Part shown: positions 48,861-59,100 of the stretch, in pieces
How the letters are laid out: the number at the start of each line of letters is the position of its first letter
How positions within the stretch are numbered: position 1 is the first letter of the stretch
Origin: Strigamia acuminata
Lineage: Eukaryota > Arthropoda > Chilopoda > Geophilomorpha > Linotaeniidae
DNA: 64,000 nucleotides
Direction: 5' to 3'
Assembly: GCA_949358305.1 (NCBI GenBank)
Contig: OX442314.1
Location: forward strand, 41,176,581-41,240,580
Position numbers and translations under genes: made by a program
The notes under the pieces: model-generated
The model's database searches: none
What the model saw: the letters and a program-made list of their open reading frames with translations, nothing else
Told to the model about the DNA's origin: nothing

Positions 48861-51800
48861 GTTAAAGTTGCAATGAAAGCAGGAAAGAGTGTTACTCTAC
48901 TGCCTTACATCAAAGCAACTTTGAATGGCCAAAACGTCATTGCTCTGATGGATACTGGGGCAACCCACAGATACATCAGTGGTGGAATGATGAAAAAGCT
49001 TAACCTCATGCGGTTTATGACTCCATTTTTGAAAAACAGAATTGTTTACACTGGAGATAGACAGACACGACCAATAGATACCATCACCATGCCACTTAAG
49101 TGGCGAGGTGGCGAACTTCCCGTGACTTTCACTGTCCTTCCATCAGCTTCAGAATTTATACTGCTAGGCTGTTCTTGGATAGTTGAAAATGACATTGTTC
49201 TCAATCTAAAAAAGAGAGAATACTTCCACATTGATTTTCCACAGAAAACATTTCCTTTCGACGACCCACCGTCGCCGGAAGAAATGGGGAAAGCAATAAT
49301 GGAAAAATGGGATGCTTTGGTTATAGAATCAAAGAAACCTACTGTCTCTGCAGTTGATCTAAACGAGAGATTGTTGGCAAAAAGCAAATTGTCTCCAAAA
49401 CAGAGATATCAAATCTCTCGTGTGGTGAATAAACACAAACATGTGTTTATCGACAAAGCTGGATGCCACCCCACGTTGGAACATCCAATTCCGACTGGAG
49501 ATGCACCCGCATTTCGATGCAAGGACCGACCAATGAACCCCAAAAAGGCGGAGATCTACAGGGAACTGGTCGCTGAATTGCTACAAGATGGATGGGCTGA
49601 ACCTTGCGAAGGGAGTTACAAGAACCCCCCTGTAATTGTTGCTAAAAAGGATGGTGGATACCGTCTTTGCATCGATTTCCGCTGGCTGAACAAAATTACG
49701 ATTAAAGATGTTTACCAGATGCCATCAATATCCATGATTTTGGCTTGCTTGGGTGGAAAAAAATATTTTTCCACACTTGATTTAACCAAGGGTTATTATC
49801 AAATCAAGTTAAAACCAAGTGATAAGAAAAAGACTGCTTTTTCAACTTCTGATGGAACATACCAGTTTACTCGTATGCCCTTCGGTTTGTGCAATGCACC
49901 AAGTGCATTCCAAAGAATGATGGACCAAGTTCTTGGAAATGCTCAACACAAGTGGGCACTCGCTTATCTTGATGATGTCATAATTTTCAGCGATTCTTTT
50001 GAAGAGCACCTCCAACATCTCGATGATATCTTATCGAAATTAGGTGATAATAAGTTAACAGCTAGTCCATCTAAATCTTTTCTCTGCCCAGAAGAAATGA
50101 ACTTCCTTGGTTTCACAATGTCGTATGGGAGTTACAGCCCAAACAATGACAAAGTGGAAGCTATCTTAAAATACCCGACTCCTTCCAGTGTAAAGCAGCT
50201 TCAGCGCTTTATTGGAATGGTGGGTTTTTATGCTGCTTTAATTCCGAAACTGAGTGTTACTCAGAAACCATTCTTTGCGCTCTTGAAAAAAGATGTCAAG
50301 TGGCAATGGTCAGAAGAATGCGATACCGCGTTCAAATTTCTGAAAGATCAACTTACAAAAGGAATAATGCTGCCTCTGCCTGATTTCGCTCGCAACTTTA
50401 CCATCCATACATATGCAAGCTACGGCGGGCTCGGAGCTGTCCTTATGCAATTGGATGACCACGGTGCTCTAAGACCAGTTGCCTACGCCAGCAGGACTCT
50501 GCAAGGCGCGGAAAACAATTATAGCGCCACTGATTTGGAATGTTTAGCTGTGGTTTGGGCTGTTGATAAGTTCAAACCATATATTGAATACTCTGAATAC
50601 CAAGTTCAGACTGACCATCATGCCTTGAGATTTCTCATGACGATGGAAAATCCAGCTGGAAGACTTGCTAGATGGGCAATGAAACTGCAAAATGAGAATT
50701 TCACCATCAAGTACCGAAAGGGCACCGACAACCAAGTTGCAGATGCCCTGTCTAGAGTTTCACTCGATAATGGGAAACCATTAGAAAGTAAAGCAACTTT
50801 GGAAGAGATTTTAGAGCCTGTTGCCCTTGCTTATCTCTCCAATGAAACTGATGACTCAATGTCGTTTGAAAACATTATGTTGCACCAACGTGCGGACAAA
50901 CATCTTTCCAAACTAATTAATTGGCTAGAATTGGATGAGGGTCAACCTCGCCCAGAATTACCCAAAATTTTGGAGAAAAAACAGAAAACGGCAACAAAGA
51001 GCGTATGCTCTCAACCGCCGTCGACTGCCGTTTCGGGTGTTACCACGAAGAAAACCGCAGCGACGACGTCGCAGAAAGTTCTTCGCCCGCCACACAAGCC
51101 GTACGTGCTTAAGAAAAAGGCTGCCGAAGAGACAAAGGCGACCGTACAAAGTACCGTCGACCAAACTCCTCACCAACCACCGACCGCCCGTCCAAGCATT
51201 TCGGAAAGATTGCTGGAAATGCGACGGCTCGTGGCGATCGAAAATCCCACATTGAGTGAACGAAGCGTGAACACCGAAGCGAAAATTCGGTACAGAGCGC
51301 AGAAACACGCGGACCATAAAGACCGAATGGAGAAACGAGACGCCGAGAGAGCGGCTCGTCAGCAGACGACTGCACCATCGGCCACGATCACTTCGAGCGC
51401 GCCAGGCGCACTCGTTGGGAAAATCACAGCTCAAACGGAGAAAACTCCCGACGAGCTACGAACAGCTTGGACGGGACAGTTTGGTTCTCAACAGCCCCAG
51501 TGTTCGTTGAGTCTTGTCCCGAACAAAGCCACGGCGGCCGCAGTCGCGTTTCCAGCGGCTTGCCAAACCCTTCAAACGGCTCAAACGATGTTTGGTGCCA
51601 ATACAGCGGCGACGCCAGCTGTCATTATGCCGCCAATTGTTGGTGAACGCCCGACAGACGTCGTGTTCCAGGGATTCACGGATCCTCCGTCAGTACACGA
51701 CAACAATGTGATCGCCGCCGAAGAAACAGTCGAGACCGCGATGCAAATTGACGGCGCACCAAGCGAAGAGTCGTACACGCCGCCACTGCCAGTCGTTCTC

Positions 51801-51932
51801 GAGTCCAAAGCCACCGCTGCGGAGATGAAGCGCGACAAGAAATCACGTCGCAAACTGACAGCGGAGTTCGTCGACGACAAGACCGAAGGAGAACCGAAGG
51901 GCGACAATACGCCACCCACACCAGGAAAGTAG
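48861..51932 (+). CDS. Gypsy pol, second segment: PR-RT-RNase H with a non-integrase tail
   Basis: Continues the pol frame split by BEL. The upstream ATG at 48813 lies in the BEL LTR and is incidental. Protease: ALMDTGATHRYIS. RT: WAEPCEGSYKNPPVIVAKKD, YRLCIDFRWLNKIT, FSTLDLTKGYYQIKL, MPFGLCNAPSAFQR, YLDDVIIFS. RNase H: HTYASYGGLGAVLMQ (family TDAS, so the first Asp is Tyr), DLECLAVVWAV, TDHHALRFL, NQVADALSR. After a short stretch that looks like the region ahead of integrase (QRADKHLSKLINWLELDEG), the frame passes at about 50970 into some 320 residues of Ala/Thr/Lys/Pro-rich sequence without H-H-C-C or D-D-E motifs. The tail is visibly more G+C- and CpG-rich. It ends at TAG 51930-51932. Confidence 0.85.
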   Translation, partial: VKVAMKAGKSVTLLPYIKATLNGQNVIALMDTGATHRYISGGMMKKLNLMRFMTPFLKNRIVYTGDRQTRPIDTITMPLKWRGGELPVTFTVLPSASEFILLGCSWIVENDIVLNLKKREYFHIDFPQKTFPFDDPPSPEEMGKAIMEKWDALVIESKKPTVSAVDLNERLLAKSKLSPKQRYQISRVVNKHKHVFIDKAGCHPTLEHPIPTGDAPAFRCKDRPMNPKKAEIYRELVAELLQDGWAEPCEGSYKNPPVIVAKKDGGYRLCIDFRWLNKITIKDVYQMPSISMILACLGGKKYFSTLDLTKGYYQIKLKPSDKKKTAFSTSDGTYQFTRMPFGLCNAPSAFQRMMDQVLGNAQHKWALAYLDDVIIFSDSFEEHLQHLDDILSKLGDNKLTASPSKSFLCPEEMNFLGFTMSYGSYSPNNDKVEAILKYPTPSSVKQLQRFIGMVGFYAALIPKLSVTQKPFFALLKKDVKWQWSEECDTAFKFLKDQLTKGIMLPLPDFARNFTIHTYASYGGLGAVLMQLDDHGALRPVAYASRTLQGAENNYSATDLECLAVVWAVDKFKPYIEYSEYQVQTDHHALRFLMTMENPAGRLARWAMKLQNENFTIKYRKGTDNQVADALSRVSLDNGKPLESKATLEEILEPVALAYLSNETDDSMSFENIMLHQRADKHLSKLINWLELDEGQPRPELPKILEKKQKTATKSVCSQPPSTAVSGVTTKKTAATTSQKVLRPPHKPYVLKKKAAEETKATVQSTVDQTPHQPPTARPSISERLLEMRRLVAIENPTLSERSVNTEAKIRYRAQKHADHKDRMEKRDAERAARQQTTAPSATITSSAPGALVGKITAQTEKTPDELRTAWTGQFGSQQPQCSLSLVPNKATAAAVAFPAACQTLQTAQTMFGANTAATPAVIMPPIVGERPTDVVFQGFTDPPSVHDNNVIAAEETVETAMQIDGAPSEESYTPPLPVVLESKATAAEMKRDKKSRRKLTAEFVDDKTEGEPKGDNTPPTPGK

Positions 51933-52432
51933 TTGCAGTGAAGTTTTCGCCGTCGTTTTAAGAAGATATTGGCCGAGTCTTTTCAGACCCTTATATTGCC
52001 ATAGATTTTTTTTTTGTTCAAAACAAGTTTTTTTTATTCTTAAATCCAAAAAGTGTTAAATTACTTACTTACCGTTCAAATGTTAAATTAATTCAATAAC
52101 TACATATGTTTAGATGTTTAAAAGTTCAAAAGTGTTTTATTCATTTTTTATTTATATAATTACAAGTGTTTATTTATATTTTAATTTCAATAGTGTTTAC
52201 AATTGTACAAGTTTCCATCCTGGGGGTAAGTGTGTATGTGTTCCTTTTGGTGTTGTTTTTCCCAAGTGCATTCCTACTGGTGATCTTCGTTCTAGCTGAT
52301 GGCTCGTCCGAAATATGGTCATCTGAATATCTGAAAAAAGAAAAGTAATATGATGTATTAACTTTCAAAACAACCACTTTAGTGATTGCGTTGTACCCCC
52401 TCGTACTTACCTTTTTCCAGGGGGGGGGGAGA
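51933..52432 (+). other. Gypsy 3' untranslated region ending in a polypurine tract
   Basis: AT-rich, no coding frame. It ends CAGGGGGGGGGGAGA directly before the LTR start TGTGACC, a typical plus-strand priming tract. Confidence 0.7.
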
Positions 52433-53054
52433 TGTGACCAGCTGCCCCTGCGCGCAGGGTCGCTGCACTGCAACGGCGATGCACTTGGCGCAGCTCCAGC
52501 GCCTCTCGTATCTCGCGCAGCCTGTTGCGGTCCTCCGCAACCAGGTGGAGCTGCGGGCCTTTGGTCAAGCAGGATCGGGCCCCGGAAGTCGCCCTTTCCG
52601 GAAGTGGGTGGGCCCCGTAGGGACCCACAAGTTGTTCAGCAACCTGCAAGGCGAACGGTCGCATCGCGACCGCCTCCGAAACTGGCTGCAAAGATAACCC
52701 GAACTATCGGCATGGCGATGATATCGCCCGCCGGGACCTGAGCGTCCAGTTGCGCCACGTCCGCCGTGCAGTCTCCCTAACTTACGGCGGCGTGGGCAAA
52801 ACAGATTACCGACCACGTGTGTCATGGCGACCGACGGTCGCCGTGCCACGCGGTCTGATTAGGGGCGGTTCGAAGGAACCGCCGCAATAGGGAAATACAC
52901 CATGTGACACTGCATCATACCCCTACACATCCAATAAAGCCATAACTAAACTTATATTGTGTCTCCATGTATTTCGTGGGTTGTTTTATCGTGTGTGTTG
53001 CGTCCAGCGCCTCGTGGCTCTCCCCCGACCACGTGGCGTCCGTCCGAACACTCA
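52433..53054 (+). mobile_element. Gypsy 3' LTR, 622 bp
   Basis: TGTGACCAGCTG ... CGAACACTCACA, preceded by a polypurine tract and containing CCAATAAAG. Same family as the inverted LTR at 25438-26069. No 5' LTR of this copy is in the window, so the element is 5'-truncated at about 41980. Confidence 0.88.
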
Positions 53055-54774
53055 CAATACCACTTTCCCCTACTCATTCTTGCCTCAACTAGATAGTTCC
53101 TTTGTATTTTTCTTCGACACTGTTCTGTTTGCAATTGAAATTAGAAAGCATGGCGAGGGTCGCTAAGGGATTCATGGAACCATTGAGGAAAGCTAAGCCA
53201 GTGACTGCGAGGTGGAAATTGAATCGCCTTCATCTGATTTCCGTGTGCAATGCGCCATTAAAGCTGCGAAATGTTTATGTAATTTGTTTTGCTAGCGGCG
53301 TGCGAGAGCCCGCTATCTTTCATTTGCATCTCGTGTTAATTATCGTAATAACAAGTTTAGTTTATGCGTTAATTTTAGTTAGGGTTGCGGATTGGTTAAT
53401 AATTTTCAGCCGTAATCCTGCCTTGAGAGAAACGGGGCAAATCTCTGAAGACACCGCCAGAATTAATGGCCTCTCGTACATACAGTATACTGCACATTGA
53501 ATACTACACACAAAGAGATTGCTTCTGCTTATTCTGACGTGGCCAAGAATTCTATTAAAAAATTCACAACCATTTATCTCATCAGTGCTTCGTTATTTTG
53601 TTTTTCATTATTTTATTTTATAATTTGCTAAAAATGATTTATAAGTTTATTCATTATTTTGATGTCATGATTATGTTTCATTCCAGAATTGAAATTATTT
53701 ATTTAATTTAAATTTATTTCTCGGATCGAGAACCTTGTTTCATTTTCATTTTCATTTAGTTTAGTATTTTTCTGGAATGATACAAGTGATATTTCTTGTG
53801 ATATTTTTAAAAGTGCCAGAACATTAGACTGTTGTCCGTCCTTTGTGTCGTCGGTCCCCATAGCTTATAATGTTTGCCCGCCTTGTTTCGTCAATGTTTT
53901 GTCTTGTCTTTTGAGGTATTGAATTTTAGCAATTGAACAGAATTGTTTTCTGTTATGAGTTTATATAATTTACATGAACGATCCTTTATTTTACTTTATT
54001 TAGATTCATTTCGAGTTTAGTTAGCCAGATCATGTTCCTCTTTTGATTTTGTATAATTTCATTGAGTTTATGTTATTGATATTATTGTATGATTTGAGTT
54101 AATTTGCTCTACTTTCTTAAACTTCTATTACCCATTACAAACAAGTAATAAAAGTCTAAGGGGGAAGGTTACCCACCCTATTTCTTTTTATTATTTCAGT
54201 TTAGACTAATCCACCTTTATTTTCTGTTTATTCCTCTCATTTATCGTATCTCCTTTGTTGACTCATCTTTGGTTAATTCATGCGCAAAGACTTCTTTGCG
54301 CATATGATTATTTCTAACAATGAGATCCTTATTTCTACCTTTTACCCCTCAAACCATATTGATTAACCCAGTCACATGACTAAGGTGACTTAATTGATGA
54401 ATTTCCTTTAACAATCACTTCTCGTCTAGCTCTCGAATATAAATGTCGTGGTTTGACATCGACATCATTTTGGTCACGATTTTAACACTCTGGCTAAGGA
54501 GATTCTGTGAAAATCCCAAATTATAAATGTTGAAAGTTCTCTTTTTGATGTAAATTCAGTTGGTTCAGGTTTCGGAAATTTCTAAGTTCTTTTTCAGTGT
54601 GTGAATACAAAATAAATTCTAACTGCTCAGCAAGAGCAGCTCTGCTTGGTTAAAGTGAAAATGTTGTACTGTTTATTCTCGTTGGAAAACGATGTTAAAT
54701 ACACAAAATTAGTTCTTGGAAACAAGAACAAAAATACACATAGTAATTAGTTCTCAGAAAATGAGAACAAAAGT
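53055..54774. other. Region between LTR elements; no gene recognised
   Basis: A frame at 53102-53500 is open but unrecognised. A perfect 24-bp palindrome lies at 54280-54303. TATA-like CGAATATAAATG (about 54435) and AATAAA (about 54611) suggest LTR sequence. The part next to 54774 is likely the far portion of the BEL LTR that continues at 63190 (see there). Confidence 0.35.
54280..54303. repeat. Perfect 24-bp palindrome
   Basis: ATGCGCAAAGA-CT-TCTTTGCGCAT, 11-bp arms with a 2-base centre. Confidence 0.85.
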
Positions 54775-55910
54775 TGTAGTGACCCTAGTGGTCACTAGTG
54801 GAAGAAGTATCAGAAATAAAGTCTGAAAATATTATTTTATTTTAGTTTATTTGGTTTTTTATATTTCCTGTCCCCAGACAAGGAAGTTAAGCAGAGTGGG
54901 AGGAAATGTGGGTGGTTGCCAGGGTAACCAGCCCACAAGCCTCCAAACAGGAAATACATCCTGTGAAGAGTGAGAACTCTTCAGTTTTATGTTCATGTTC
55001 ACCAAGTCAAGTCACACCAAATCTACTCCAGAAATACCAGAATTCTTCATTAGATTTGTGACATTTGGAAACACCATGGAACTCATAATCTTGCTGTGAA
55101 GAATCCAGCTAGATTCATCTTGTGCCACCACAACTAGTGACACGGGAAGCCACATTCTTGCTGAGAGGGATCCAGCTAGAGTTTATTCTTGCAATTGTAC
55201 GAATACAATTGTGAGATTTCATCTTGTCTCAACGACATTGTTGAGAAGGGATATTTGTGTGGAAATTGCCACAAGTTGGAGTCGCAACGGATGAGTTGCG
55301 AGAGAACGTCGGAAGAACGGAAATTAGTCCGAATTCATCACCGAGTCGGAATTAGTCCGTGTCGCCGAGATTCGAGAGTCGAGTCGCGAAGATTCGTATG
55401 AGAAGCGAGAGAGAAGTTGCACGGAAATTTGTCCGTTTCGTCGAGAAAATCTTCGAGAACGGAATTGAGTCCGGCTACAAGTCATCATTAGTCGGAAATT
55501 TGTCCGTGTCGTCGGGAATGAACGCCGGGAGTAGAAAACGAAGATCGGACGTCGCGAACTATTTGTGAACGTTGCCGTAACGTCGCCGTAACGTTGCCGT
55601 AACGTCGCCGCGAAATTCACCGCGAACGTCGCCATTTTGTATTATTTTCTCTTTCATTTCTTATTTAATTTTATCATTTAGTCAAATATGTATGATTTTA
55701 TCACGTATTCCTATTATTTGTATTTCCTTTAAAGCATAGTTTAAGTTAAGAATAAATCATCTTAGAATTTATTTGAGGAATAACTTGTGTTTATTTTCCC
55801 ACCATTTTGAGTTAGAATTAGTAGTATTTTTTATGATAAGTCTTGTCAAAGCATTAGTGAGTGTTGGAATTATTCTTTATTAATTTGAGGAATAATTCAG
55901 GCTCATTACA
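54775..55910 (+). repeat. 5' LTR of the giant-ORF element
   Basis: TGTAGTGACCCTAGTGGTCA ... GGCTCATTACA. Begins with an inverted TAGTGACC/GGTCACTA. Contains a small tandem repeat (GTTGCCGTAAC / GTCGCCGTAAC, four units near 55570) and AGAATAAATC (about 55748). Two short open frames inside it repeat in the other LTR and are not genes. Confidence 0.93.
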
Positions 55911-56159
55911 CCTGGGGGCCCGTTAAAATTTGAACCTTAACAACTTTTATTTAGTTGAGGGACCTAATTTGTTTTGAAAATTATTTTGTGAGAGTTAGTT
56001 GGATTGAGGAACTTCTTATTTGGAGTTGTAGTAAAAATAGGTGTGGAATTTTTGTTTTTGTTTGAAAACAAAAAAGGGGGGAAAGGATAACAGAGTTTAG
56101 AAGTAATTTCTCTAAGTTAAGCTGTTTCTTTCTTCACCATCCTATCTAATATTAACATC

Positions 56160-59100
56160 ATGTCTGATCATCATAAGAAACAATTACAAGGACCAGCGAT
56201 GGAAGTTCAACAATCATCATTGAGATTGAAAAGATATAGTTTGCCACCACATTTGGGATTGTTACACCACACAGAAGATATGTCGTCTCCGATTGCCATT
56301 AAGAACACAGATGACAGAAAACATTCCAAGATTGTTCAACGGGATCAAGAATTTTTTTTTCAAGATTACACAATTAAGATGGCTGACCACCAACTACAAG
56401 CCAGCCAGAGTAGGAGTGGTACATCAACAATCCATGAGACACGGCAATCAAGAGATCAAAATGAAATGCATCATTATTCTTCACCACACAACTATGGAGG
56501 AAGATACGATCAACGAGATCAGGAAGTACCGAAGTACGACATTCGTTATGATAACCGAAATGAGTCGGGACATGATAGTCGGAGCGAAGATAATTCAGAA
56601 AGGAGAAACGACTACAGTTCTGCTCGATATGGAAATTCAGACAAGAATGAGTTACATCACAGAAATGTAGTAGACATTAATACGACCCTGATAACGAAAC
56701 ATCACTATTCGTACAGCAGTCCGAGGAACGAACATCGTCCAACAGGACAAGGAAGTCCATATGATGATGATCCACGTCATAGAGACGCCTCGCACCATCA
56801 TGACAAAATTCGCCGACAAAGCAAATCACGTCACCACGAAGATTCAGATTTGCGAAATGAGTCGCATTACCAAAGCAGCGAATCACGTTTCAAGGACGAA
56901 TCACGTCAACGTGAGGACTCAAACCCGCGAAAAGAGTCGCGTTATCATAAAGAACCTCATCAAAGAAACGAACCACGTCCACAGGACAGATTTGAACACC
57001 AAGATGAAACGCGTCAGCAAAACGAGTATGGTTACTCTTATCGAAATGAGTCGTATCAACGGGATACTCCTCATCAACGAGACGATTTTCGTAACCAAGA
57101 CGATTCGCACCATCATGACGAAACACCGCCTAGTGTGCCTTCACCGCCAGGAAGTAAGATCGAATTAACGAAAATGTCGTTGGAAGAAGTAATCGCCGTT
57201 GCTCAAAAGAGGGGAAGATTACTGAGAAGTTACCAAACCGCAGCCGCGAAGAGAGCGCAAGACGAGGCGGAAACCTCCGGTGAAAATTCCCCGACACAAC
57301 ATAAATTATCGAGAGTTCGTCAGCAAATTGCCGACATCATGCAGGAATCTGAAGACAGCCTCGCAGAGCGACAACGTCAGTACGCTGAAGGCGTGACACT
57401 TTCCGACAATGATGTCACAAAAATCACAGACGCGTTAAAAGAGCGTGCCCAGCGTTTACAGCTTGCCCAGTCGGAGGAGTTTACAATGCTGAAACGACTA
57501 AAGCTGGAGGAAAAGCATGCACGTCAAGCGAAATTCGAGGCAGAATTGGCCAAGAAGGTAACAGAAGAAGAAATTCGTGCCGAAAAGGACAGGTTGGCAG
57601 CGGACATTCGTGCCAAGAAAGACAGACTGGAGGCTGAAGTTCGTGCCAAAAAAGACAGAATAGAAGCGGAAAGAACCCGGCTAGCATCAGTAGATCAGAA
57701 GTTACGTGATGAACGTAAGGCACAAGAGTCCGATCAACGATGCGACGACTCACATCAAAATGAGCGACAGAGACGTGCAAGTTTGCCACCGCCACGTGCT
57801 TGGGACAATGAGGTCAACCAAAAATATTTGGATTTTGGACATTTGAGGCAGAATAAATCCAGCACTCCAAAACCGCAAGAAAGCCGACCAGAAAAGTTCG
57901 ACTTTCCCTTGGAGGAAAAAGTTTCACTTCCCGGAAATAAACTTGGTTCAACAGAAAACGCAATAAAAGAGCAAGAATTTGTCTTGAAACAAACGGATGA
58001 ATGTCTAGCAAAATTTCCATCATTATCCCAAGAATCAGTGGATTTAACAATGCAAACAGTGCAGTCACCAAAACAATACGTACCACGTGCAACATGTCAA
58101 AAGTGTTCATTAAATCGTGCAAGATACTCACCCTGCTACAGGACCGACTTGACACAGTTTGAAGGAATAAGTTCGCCAACACGTCTCAAGATACTAGAAG
58201 TTTCCAACCGGATAAGAGACATCATGCAAGAAGCATGTTATTGCCTCATAGATAAACCAATGTCCCACGAGGAATATGCTGCATGGATAGCTGCGGCGGA
58301 TGATCGAGATCAGCGAGTGGAATGTTACAGATTAGAACAGCAACAACTGCAGGAACAATTACTTGTGGAAGAGCGCAAGGAACGTGAAATAAAATTGGAC
58401 AAAAAACTCGCGCAAATAAAAATGGAGTCTCAAATAAGCGAAGAACAAAATAAATTAGAAGCTAACAAAGTGCAGTCACAACAACACCACGTATCGCACA
58501 CCACATCTTCACTATGTTCATTATCTGAAAGTGCAAAATCCATTCCACGAAGCGAAATTGATCTCACAAAATTGTCGGGAAGCAAGAGGTCCACTCCGCG
58601 CCGTGAAATCGATCTAACATCGAACATTGAATTAATTTCAATAGCAAAAGGAAGAAGTCGCTGGTTAAGGGAGTTTATGACAACCCCATCTATAGAACCA
58701 AGTGATAGCATGACAGCAACAATGGAATGCTCGCCAACACAACTTAAATTGCAAAGAGTAAGGCAACGCATGCAGCATATAATACAAGAAGCAGACGATA
58801 GTCTTGAAGACAGACGACATCGCTATCAAATTGGCAGACCAGTCTCTACTAAAGAATTTGTTGCATCGTTAACTGCAGATTACGACCGCGAACGACGGAT
58901 GAGTCTAGACAAGCTAGAGGAACAAGAATTGTTAAGTCAACTACGTTGAGAAGAAAGAGATTGTTTGATAAAGGCGGATAAGTCGGCTTCATCCAAAATA
59001 TCAGTTGACAGCCCGGCATTATCAACAGTACCTTCGCCAACCCGACTTAAGTTGCAAGAAGTACGTCGCCGTTTACAGACCGAAACTGGAGACAGTCCTG

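Noticed and set aside
50958-51434. 158-codon and shorter antisense frames opposite the gypsy tail
   Set aside because: Shadows of the G+C-rich plus-strand frame; they overlap each other and have no signature.
51933-52432. Search for a missing gypsy integrase downstream of the pol tail
   Set aside because: All frames of the AT-rich 3' region are closed, and none shows H-H-C-C or D-D-E motifs.
55189-55635. Open frames of 60-103 codons in both strands of the 1.1-kb repeats (also 62469-62937)
   Set aside because: They lie entirely within the LTRs, are Arg/Ser-rich in the manner of GC-rich repeats, and lack any motif.
58947-58949. TGA in the giant ORF as a selenocysteine codon
   Set aside because: No SECIS-like structure was recognised downstream, the context is an Arg/Glu-rich helix, and a CGA to TGA change or readthrough is simpler.
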